Shown in pieces: positions 40,476 through 46,854 of a DNA stretch of 46,854 bases. Within the stretch, counting starts at the first letter, position 1. Each line of letters starts with the position of its first letter. The translations under genes were made by a program, and so were the position numbers. The DNA comes from an uncultured Actinomyces sp. (lineage in GTDB: Bacteria; Actinomycetota; Actinomycetes; Actinomycetales; Actinomycetaceae). The notes below the pieces were generated by a model, which searched no databases, was not told the DNA's origin, and saw only the letters and a list, made by a program, of their open reading frames with translations. The DNA is taken from contig UWSI01000012.1 of the NCBI GenBank assembly GCA_900541895.1, positions 1-46,854 on the forward strand. Reading direction: 5' to 3'.

Positions 40476-41534
40476 TCAGCGGCGAATCAGCGCGACCAGG
40501 TCGTTGCCGATTTGCTCGGTCGTACGGACCAAGGGATCACCAGCAGCGTTAGCGGCCGCGCGGTTACGCATGTCCTCTTCAATCGCGTCCATGATCGCGC
40601 GCGACTGATCGGCGTATCCGAGATGATTGAGCATGAGCGCAACAGAAGCAATCGTTGCGGTCGGGTCCGCCTTACCCTGGCCTGCAATGTCGGGCGCGGA
40701 GCCGTGGACGGGCTCGAACATTGAGGGGTGCGCACCTTCGGGGTTGATATTTCCCGAGGCCGAAAGGCCAACGCCGCCGGTGACAGCTCCCGCCTCATCG
40801 GTCAAGATGTCGCCGAAGAGGTTATCGGTGACGATGACGTCGAAGCGGCCCGGATCGGTCACCATGTAGATCGTTGCGGCGTCAATGTGGCAGTAGTCGA
40901 CACGGACCTGCGGGTATTCGCGGCCCACCTCCTCGACGATACGGCTCCACAGGCCACCGGCGAAAACCAAAACATTATGCTTGTGGACCAGCGTGAGATG
41001 GTGAGCCGGACGAGCTGCTGCCTGTTCGAATGCGTAGCGCACAAGGCGCTCAACGCCAAAGGCTGTGTTCACGGAGATCTCCTGCGCGACCTCGTGAATT
41101 GTCCCCTTGCGCAGAGTTCCGCCGTTTCCGGCGTAAAGGCTTTCAGTGCCCTCTCGCACGACGATGAAATCAATGTCGCCGGGGTTAGCCAGCGGGGTCG
41201 GGACGCCCGGATAGTAGTGCGAAGGGCGCAGGTTGACATAGTGGTCGAGCGAGAATCGGAGCTTGAGGAGCAGGCCGCGCTCAAGGACACCTGAGGGGAC
41301 CGAGGGATCGCCAATCGCGCCCAAGAGGATGGCATCGTGCTGGTCGATAACTTCGAGGTCCGTGTCGGTGAGGATCTCACCGGTGCGGTGATAGCGCCGT
41401 GCGCCAAGATCGAATTCTGTGTACTGCAGCGTGACGTCAGAGGGAATGACAGCTTCCAGAGCTTTGATGCCTTCGGGGACGATTTCCTGCCCGATGCCAT
41501 CACCGGGGATTACTGCGAGTTTCAGATTTGTCAT
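40476..41534 (-). CDS. leuB: 3-isopropylmalate dehydrogenase
   Basis: 352 residues from the ATG at 41532-41534 (MTNLKLAVIPGDGIGQEIVP); the open frame to 41753 is a non-coding extension. Oxidative decarboxylation of 3-isopropylmalate with NAD. Landmarks: LGAIGDPSVPSGVLERGLLL, FIVVREGTESLYAG, VHKHNVL, DNLFGDILTDEAGAVTGG and the NAD-site HGSAPDIAGQGKADP. No strong ribosome site precedes the ATG. The 424-base region upstream, shared with the divergent DUF559 gene, holds repeated elements. LtbR-type regulators also control leuB in corynebacteria; I saw no second copy of the leuC palindrome here. Confidence 0.96.
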   Translation of the reverse strand: MTNLKLAVIPGDGIGQEIVPEGIKALEAVIPSDVTLQYTEFDLGARRYHRTGEILTDTDLEVIDQHDAILLGAIGDPSVPSGVLERGLLLKLRFSLDHYVNLRPSHYYPGVPTPLANPGDIDFIVVREGTESLYAGNGGTLRKGTIHEVAQEISVNTAFGVERLVRYAFEQAAARPAHHLTLVHKHNVLVFAGGLWSRIVEEVGREYPQVRVDYCHIDAATIYMVTDPGRFDVIVTDNLFGDILTDEAGAVTGGVGLSASGNINPEGAHPSMFEPVHGSAPDIAGQGKADPTATIASVALMLNHLGYADQSRAIMDAIEEDMRNRAAANAAGDPLVRTTEQIGNDLVALIRR

Positions 41535-41640
41535 ATTGCCATTGTTGCGCGGGGGCGGCAGGTCAGCAGAAGGTGTCCATATTTCGGGGTGGTTGTGGGG
41601 CGGGGCCTCGTTCCTGAACTCAGCTCCCCACGCCTCCCCT

Positions 41641-41765
41641 ATCGACACCACTCGGCAGCATTGGCACCACATGGCAGCATCGACACCACTCGGCGGCATC
41701 GCATAGCCCAAAAACCGCAATGCCCGTCCTCCAAACGGTGTCAATCGCGCCAAACAGTGTCAATC
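41641..41765. repeat. Nested direct repeats in the leuB upstream region
   Basis: The 424-base gap 41535-41958 holds no gene. It contains ATCGACACCACTCGGCAGCA (starting 41641) repeated at 41679 with one change, and CCAAACGGTGTCAATC (41731-41746) repeated with one change at 41750-41765. On the leuB strand the second pair gives two TTGACAC copies that resemble -35 boxes. Upstream of these (41766-41958) I see no other structure. They may be promoter duplications, binding sites or relics of an inserted element. Confidence 0.55.
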
Positions 41766-41958
41766 TGAGTCGAGGTCACCGCATTCCGCCGTAGACACCA
41801 CACACGAAGCACGAAACAGCTCTAAACCGACCCAACACCGCTCGAAATACCCGCTGCGCACGCAACAAACTTTTCCACAATGCGGGTTTGCAACGATTCA
41901 TCCACATGTTTTCAGCCAGAAAACACGCAGCCCTCTCCCCCGCCCCACACTGTCCACT

Positions 41959-43059
41959 ATGAGCATGCAACTGCCGCACGTGACCTTGAGCTATCGCGGG
42001 AGCTCCTGCCGAAGTTCCCATCTCAAGGGGCAATTGCGCTTACACCGCGGCGCCTACGTCCGGTTGCCATTCGACCTCAGCCAAGCAAAGCCCTGGGAGA
42101 TCTGGGAATCAATTGCGCTGGCACGCATCATTGCGTCAGTACAGCGAGGACAAGCAACACCACTTGTCGTTGGCAGCTCCGCGCTTCTACTCCACGGGGT
42201 GCAAGGCTGGATCTCAAACCCAAACGTTGAGTTGTACCAGCCGGGGCGCCGTACAAGCCAGCTCATTCCTCCGTGCAGATGCAAGACAATTTCTGTGCCC
42301 GCAGCCCTGCGAGTCTATCGGCGCACTCCCCCGATTACCTCGGAACGCACGCAGGTTTCAGGCTTGCTTACCGAACACCCCTACGACGCGTTGATCCGCT
42401 GCACGATGCACGATGACGTGCTGCAAGCATTTGCACTGGGATGCAGCGCCCTCCACAAGTGGTCTGGATTCAGTAATTTCTCGCAAGATGTGTGCCGAGG
42501 GCGCGCCGAAGTCATACGCGAAAAGCTTCTTTCGCGCTTGGAACACGCGAAAGGACGTCGAGGTTTTGCCCGCGCGCGACGGATACTGACCACGATCGAT
42601 CCTGGGTGTAGCAATCCTGCCGAGGCCGCACTGACTTGGGTGGTTCGCGCGCTATGCCCCTACGAAGTTTCGACGCAGTATGAGCTATCTGCAGGTGGAC
42701 GACGCTTCTTTGCCGACATCGCGATTTCGCAGTGCAAACTCGTCATCGAGTTCGATGGGATCGAGAAACTGGGCTCGACACAGGGAGAATTCGACCGCGC
42801 GAAACGCTCGTGGGTTCAACGCGAACAGGCGCTACAAGACCAAGGCTGGCATTTCCTCCGAGTCAACTGGCTAGATTTCAATGACTGGGAAGCGCTGCGC
42901 AGACGAATTAGCGCTGCGATCGGGGTGGCCTCTAAGCCTATTCCCGCTCGTTACGTGCTGTTGTGGGAGCCTCCAAGCGAGCGTTGTGATGGTGAAGGAC
43001 GGCGCTTTCGGGGGTACGGGTGGCATGGGGCGAATGGAGCGGATGGAAGCTGGACTTAA
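41959..43059 (+). CDS. DUF559-type Vsr/PD-(D/E)xK-like nuclease protein with AbiEi-like N-terminus
   Basis: 366 residues, ATG at 41959 with no clear ribosome site. The N-terminal 90 residues (QLRLHRGAYVRLP, SALLLHGVQGW) resemble the AbiEi-like winged-helix region found in actinobacterial DUF559 proteins. Residues about 215-320 match the Vsr-like nuclease core: SNPAEAALTWVVRAL, FFADIAISQCKLVIEFDGIE, then QGWHFLRVNWLDF. The Asp and Glu-x-Asp residues needed for a restriction-like fold are visible. The last 45 residues (Gly-, Trp-rich) are unlike the family. Such proteins are widespread and uncharacterised; roles in repair or defence are proposed. Confidence 0.75.
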   Translation: MSMQLPHVTLSYRGSSCRSSHLKGQLRLHRGAYVRLPFDLSQAKPWEIWESIALARIIASVQRGQATPLVVGSSALLLHGVQGWISNPNVELYQPGRRTSQLIPPCRCKTISVPAALRVYRRTPPITSERTQVSGLLTEHPYDALIRCTMHDDVLQAFALGCSALHKWSGFSNFSQDVCRGRAEVIREKLLSRLEHAKGRRGFARARRILTTIDPGCSNPAEAALTWVVRALCPYEVSTQYELSAGGRRFFADIAISQCKLVIEFDGIEKLGSTQGEFDRAKRSWVQREQALQDQGWHFLRVNWLDFNDWEALRRRISAAIGVASKPIPARYVLLWEPPSERCDGEGRRFRGYGWHGANGADGSWT

Positions 43060-43124
43060 AATCTGTTTTCCGCTTGTGAGCCAAACAGGCGCGAATTGAA
43101 GGCGGGGGTGAGTAGCATAATCCC

Positions 43125-43730
43125 ATGTCGACAGCCATTGATGTTTATCCGACAGTAAATGCCCTGCCTCTTGTTGAGGAGATTCGTGGGCGCACACAAG
43201 AGTTATTTCAAACTTTATTGAACCGTCACGGTATCGGTTCAACAATAGAGGTTATAGCTTTCTATCCCTCTCCGTCGAAGGTACCAATTAAGGACGTCGA
43301 AAAAGACACGGTGTGGACGCCGGATTTGTATCTAGGCTTCGAATATTTGATTGATGGGATCTGGGATTCGAATTCCTGGCATAGTTGTTCTTGTATCGAA
43401 GCTGACGATCGGTACATCGTCGAAGAGCTCGAAGATATTGTTCCCCCAACTCGACTTTCAAAAATTCTGGCACAGGACCACTACTGGTTTGACGAAAATA
43501 ACTCTGATGGCCCTCCTGTTGCCTCAACCGGTTACGGTTTGGTTTGTGCAGCTCTGGCTGAAGCAACCGAAGGAATCATCGCCTCATTTGACTGCGAATC
43601 TGACGAAAAATACAACGGCGAAACCGCTGAGGAGTTTCTTGCCTGGTGGGGCGACAGACAAATCGATTTCTATGGCGAGGACGCGTTCAGAAATCCGCGA
43701 AGAAAAAGATACCAACTAGTCTTTGAGTAG
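43125..43730 (+). CDS. Uncharacterised acidic cytoplasmic protein
   Basis: 201 residues, ATG at 43125. I do not recognise the family. Soluble, acidic, with many Trp, Tyr and Asp residues (GFEYLIDGIWDSNSWHSC, DHYWFDENNSDGPP, EFLAWWGDRQIDFYGEDAF). No signal peptide or membrane helix. The composition, size and lower GC than its neighbours recall the small cytoplasmic immunity or SUKH-like proteins of toxin loci, but no diagnostic motif supports that. It lies 52 bases before the MazG-like gene on the same strand and 65 after the DUF559 gene. Confidence 0.6.
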   Translation: MSTAIDVYPTVNALPLVEEIRGRTQELFQTLLNRHGIGSTIEVIAFYPSPSKVPIKDVEKDTVWTPDLYLGFEYLIDGIWDSNSWHSCSCIEADDRYIVEELEDIVPPTRLSKILAQDHYWFDENNSDGPPVASTGYGLVCAALAEATEGIIASFDCESDEKYNGETAEEFLAWWGDRQIDFYGEDAFRNPRRKRYQLVFE

Positions 43731-43782
43731 AAGAATCGTGCGCGTGCCCGCAGATGTGGGTGGCGCGCAGTAAAGTGAAAGC

Positions 43783-44106
43783 ATGCTTGACGATGCGGTT
43801 GCACAGAAATTACGCGCGTTCTCTGGGGAGCGCGACTGGGACCAGTTCCACACTCCCGAAAACTTGGCGAAATCTATTTCGATCGAGGCAGCGGAACTCT
43901 TAGAGTGCTTCCAATGGACGCCCAATGGAGATCCTCAGGCTGTCAAGGAAGAGCTCGCCGATGTCCTCACCTACTGTTATTTCCTTGCAATGAAGGTCGG
44001 GCTTGAGCCCGATCAGATCGTGCTGGAAAAGCTTGCTGTCACGGCGCAGAAGTATCCGGTTGAAAAGTCGCGTGGGAGCAGCGTGAAGTATGACCAGCTG
44101 GATTGA
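43783..44106 (+). CDS. MazG-like nucleotide pyrophosphohydrolase
   Basis: 107 residues, ATG at 43783. All-alpha NTP pyrophosphatase of the MazG/RS21-C6 (dCTPase-like) type: the metal-binding E-x-x-E pair is in SIEAAELLECFQW, and the second E-x-x-D is EELADVLTYCYFL. NLAKSISIEA before it matches the family start. Hydrolyses nucleoside triphosphates to monophosphates and pyrophosphate, cleaning the nucleotide pool or, in defence settings, acting on altered nucleotides. Compact single-domain form. The 209 bases after it, up to the restriction remnant, show no gene. Confidence 0.9.
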   Translation: MLDDAVAQKLRAFSGERDWDQFHTPENLAKSISIEAAELLECFQWTPNGDPQAVKEELADVLTYCYFLAMKVGLEPDQIVLEKLAVTAQKYPVEKSRGSSVKYDQLD

Positions 44107-44315
44107 TCCGGCTGACAACAGCGATTGACACCTGTGCAAATCCGCGCAATCCCAATACGAAAAGTACAAAATACAGCAGGCAAAAATTACATCTACGTCA
44201 TTCAGATGCATTAATCTGAGAATACGCAGCACTCCTTCGGGGAAATCCCTAAGAATGCAGCCAGTGATCAGCGATGTTCACCCGGCACCTATCCGCCACA
44301 CAGAAGGGCATCTCC

Positions 44316-46545
44316 ATGCACAGTGATCCCAACGCAGACCAGCTCGCATTTGACGTTGATGGCGTTCCAGCGCCCAACGAGAGCTCTACCCCTTCTGCAT
44401 CGGCGGTCACTGAGCCTTCCGCTCCCCCATCTTCTTCAGCCAGTGCACTGGACACGCTGCTGAACGAATACCGTGCGCGCGCGACAAGCGAGCGCGCGAA
44501 GGGCACGCTCTTCGAGGAACTCACCCGTCAGTTCCTGCTACATGACGCGCGTTTCACTCACCAATTCAAAGAGGTCTACCTGTGGGGAGAGTAGCCCCAG
44601 CGCCGCACGGGTGACACTGGCATCGACCTAGTCGCGATCCCGGTCCGCGACGGCGAGGATCCGGTGGCCATTCAGTGCAAGTTCTACGCACCGGGCCATA
44701 AGGTCAGCAAAGCAGATATCGACACCTTCCTATCTGCTTCAGGCAAGGAACCTTTCGCTCGCCGCATCGTTGTCGACACTTCTGGCACCGACTGGGGTAA
44801 GAACGCCAAGACGCGATCGAAGGCCAGCAAATCCCTGTCTCGCGTATCACCTTGGCGGATCTGCGCGATTCAGACATCGACTGGCGCACGTATTCACTGG
44901 GCTCGATGCAGGCACCCAAGACCCGCGAGCGCAAAGTTCCTCGAGATCACCAGGTACGCGCAGGTTCCGCAGTCATGGAGGGGTTCACCAAACACGACCG
45001 CGGAACCATGGTCATGGCTTGCGGCACCGGCAAGACCTTCACTGCGCTCACCATCGCTCGCGAGTTCATGGAGTGAGAAGGCGGCACTGCGCGGATTCTT
45101 TTCACAGTCCCCTCGCTCGCACTCCTCAATCAGACGCTGGATGATTAGGCTGCCGAGGCCGATGGCGCGTTTACCGCGTGGGCAGTGTGTTCGGATACGA
45201 AAGTATCGTCAGCCGCGCGAAACGATACTGCTGCCGATTCCACGGTCGATCTACCGATCCCGGCGACGACTGACGCACAGCGCCTTGCTCATTCACTGTG
45301 TGCAAATAACGCAACCGAGGGTTTGCAGGTTGTTTTCGCGACCTATCAATCCATCGAGTTCATCCACGATGCACAAGAGATCACTGGTGACAGTTGGCGT
45401 GACTTCGACCTGATCATCTGCGACGAGGCCCACCGCACGACAGGCGCAACGCTGACCGGCGAGGACGAAAGCGCCTTCACGAAGATCCACAGCGATAAGT
45501 TCATCCGCCGCTCAAAGACCCTGTATATGACGGCGACACCGCGTATTTTCGCGGAGAACGCAAAGAATAAGGCGTCGGAGAAGGACGCGATCCTGACCTC
45601 AATGGATGATCAGAACACCTTTGGTCCGGTGTTCTTCCGTCTGGGCTTTGGTCAGGCTGTGAAGGAAGGACTACTCACCGACTACAAGGTCATCATTCTC
45701 ACCGTCAGCGAAGATGAAGTTTCAAAGCACTACCAGGCAATTGCAGAGATGGGCGGCGAACTGAACCTCGATACGGCCGCAAAGCTAACGGGCTGCTGGA
45801 ATGCGCTTGCTAAGAGGAAACACCCTGACTCAGACACCGATTACGGCGACGACCTCTCCCCCATGCGTCGCGCGGTTGCGTTCTGCCGCGACATCAAAGC
45901 TTCAAAACAGGTCGCAGCTCAATTCCCAGATTTGGTCGATGGACTGAGCAATCTGGAGAATGACGATACAACCGACAATCTTCGTGTTGAGTGCAGGCAC
46001 GTGGACGGCACGATGAACGCGGCGGTGCGTGCACGCGAAATGGAATGGCTGAAGGAAGGCGCGGGCACTGATGAAGAGCCAATTTGTCGGATTCTTTCAA
46101 ATGCCCACTGCTTGAGCGAGGGCGTGGACTGCATCATCCGCAGTGCGGATGATGCAATGCGCACAGCGTTTGGGCAGAGCCTGGGGGATCCGGGCGTGGC
46201 TTTCATCGAGCCCTTCGTTGGGACGGGCACGTTCGTGGCACGCCTGCTGCAGCTGGGCGTCATCACACCCGAGGCCCTAGAAGAGAAATACAAGAACAAC
46301 ATCTTCGCAAACGAGTTCGTCCTGATGTCCTACACCGCATCGATCAACATCGAGCAGGTGTAGCACCAGGTGCGCGCCGAGCAGGGTGTGGACAAAGGCT
46401 ACGTCGAATTCCCGGGCATGCCCCTGACGGACCCCTTCCAGCTCCACGAGGGCGACGGCACGATCACCGAGGAGTTCGAGGGCCTGACCACCAACAACGA
46501 GCGCGCGAAGGCGGAGAAGGATTCCGCAATCACGGTCATCGTCAT
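44316..46545 (+). pseudogene. Decayed Type ISP restriction-modification gene
   Basis: Starts at an ATG (44316) behind AGAAGGG. The pieces follow the order of a Type ISP (LlaBIII/LlaGI-like) single-chain enzyme: Mrr-like nuclease (GDTGIDLVAIPV, VAIQCKFYAPGHK), helicase (MACGTGKTFTALTIA, FATYQSIE, ICDEAHRTTGA, TATPRIF, NAHCLSEGVD), then the adenine methylase motif EPFVGTGTFVARLLQ. It is broken by in-frame stops at 44592, 45074, 45146 and 46361, a single-base frameshift near 44810, and an internal loss near 46120 that joins helicase motif V to the methylase domain. It ends at SAITVIV, just before the expected NPPY methylase motif. Intact enzymes are about 1,600 residues. Non-functional. Confidence 0.88.
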
Positions 46546-46854
46546 GAAACGTAGTACGCGCCAGTTGATACAAAGTGACGGTGTGCCGGAGTATGTGCTC
46601 GTGGCCTGATTTGGCGCGGTAGCACGGCGAAGTGGAACTTTGCCAGGGGATCATCGTTCTGATCCGATGAGTCGATACGCCACCGAATCTTGTACCGTCG
46701 TTCGGTTATCCCGTTACTGAAGGTGCGCATCCACCCACGGAGGCGAATGCGCGGTGACTCCGTCAAAAGGTACAGCGTGGCGTCGAATTGTTCTTCGTGT
46801 TGCGCGGTGACTGCCGGGTGGATGGTCGTTCGGTCGGCGCAAAACGATAATTTA
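46542..46854 (-). CDS. Partial unknown protein running off the right edge
   Basis: An open frame on the minus strand from the window edge to a TGA at 46542-46544, about 103 codons without a start. The product contains ESPRIRLRGWMRTFSNGITE then RRYKIRWRIDSS and an Arg/His-rich end (RPRAHTPAHRHFVSTGAYYV). I do not recognise it. Its stop lies exactly where the Type ISP methylase reading breaks off, so its C-terminus may be the sequence that replaced the rest of that gene. It could also be a chance open frame. Confidence 0.35.
   Translation of the reverse strand, partial: KLSFCADRTTIHPAVTAQHEEQFDATLYLLTESPRIRLRGWMRTFSNGITERRYKIRWRIDSSDQNDDPLAKFHFAVLPRQIRPRAHTPAHRHFVSTGAYYVS

Noticed and set aside
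41535..41753. N-terminal extension of leuB by 73 codons
   Set aside because: Lies in the repeat-containing upstream region, lacks similarity to dehydrogenases, and the family start MTNLKLAVIPGDGIG fits the ATG at 41534.
44316..46545. Stop-codon recoding (UAG/UGA read as Trp) in the Type ISP gene
   Set aside because: Both UAG and UGA are involved, there is also a frameshift and an internal deletion, and neighbouring genes end normally, so decay is the simpler explanation.
1..46854. CRISPR array, insertion sequence or integrase
   Set aside because: I saw no regularly spaced repeats and no transposase or recombinase reading frame. The only tandem repeats are the tRNA-Glu pair and the leuB upstream elements.

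Overview
The window looks like chromosomal DNA of a moderately high-GC actinobacterium, probably an Actinomyces/Schaalia-type member of the Actinomycetaceae. This is inferred from the codon style, the indirect Gln-tRNA set-up (gltX beside tRNA-Glu and tRNA-Gln genes, no glnS seen), the actinobacterial order gltX - IclR regulator - leuC - leuD - murA - plsC - ddl, and families common in actinobacteria (DUF3516 helicase, AMIN-like lipoprotein, DUF559 protein). No marker fixes the species.

Layout. 1-2.4 kb: a frameshifted Abi_2 abortive-infection gene, an NADP-type alcohol dehydrogenase and tRNA-His. 2.5-12.7 kb: a cell-envelope and leucine block with an ATP-grasp protein, ddl, an AMIN-like lipoprotein, plsC, a diacylglycerol-kinase-family enzyme, murA, leuD, leuC, the divergent IclR-type (LtbR/NdgR-like) regulator with a perfect palindrome between them, and a GT4 glycosyltransferase. 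12.8-14.8 kb: two identical tRNA-Glu(CTC) genes, tRNA-Gln(CTG) and gltX. 15-18.4 kb: a MalY/PatB-type C-S lyase, then a purine phosphorylase with an unusual base-binding site in an operon with an NCS1 nucleobase permease. 18.5-21.3 kb: an accessory island of small TNT-like toxin-domain genes interleaved with Imm61-like immunity genes and remnants. 21.4-31.5 kb: a FAH-family hydrolase with an AGCS symporter, a large DUF3516 helicase, TetR with a flavodoxin-fold quinone reductase, a VOC protein, a DinJ/RelB antitoxin with a truncated YafQ-like toxin, YbaK, YccF, YggS and a Pr6Pr-type membrane protein. 31.5-41.5 kb: ilvD, DedA, manA, a CydDC-like heterodimeric ABC exporter, ilvE and leuB. 42-46.9 kb: DUF559 nuclease-like protein, an unknown protein, a MazG-like pyrophosphohydrolase, a decayed Type ISP restriction-modification gene and a partial unknown gene.

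How the genes work together. leuC, leuD, leuB, ilvD and ilvE supply much of branched-chain amino-acid synthesis; leuA and ilvBNC are not in the window. murA, ddl, plsC and the lipid kinase serve envelope synthesis. The defence layer is largely eroded: the Abi, YafQ and Type ISP genes are all broken.

The two observations I rank highest are (1) the toxin/immunity island, in which immunity genes begin inside the 3' end of TNT-like reading frames and the same junction recurs as remnants, and (2) the purine phosphorylase, in which the two residues that select 6-oxopurines in human PNP (Glu201, Asn243) are Gln and Asp at exactly the same 42-residue spacing, pointing to 6-aminopurine specificity.
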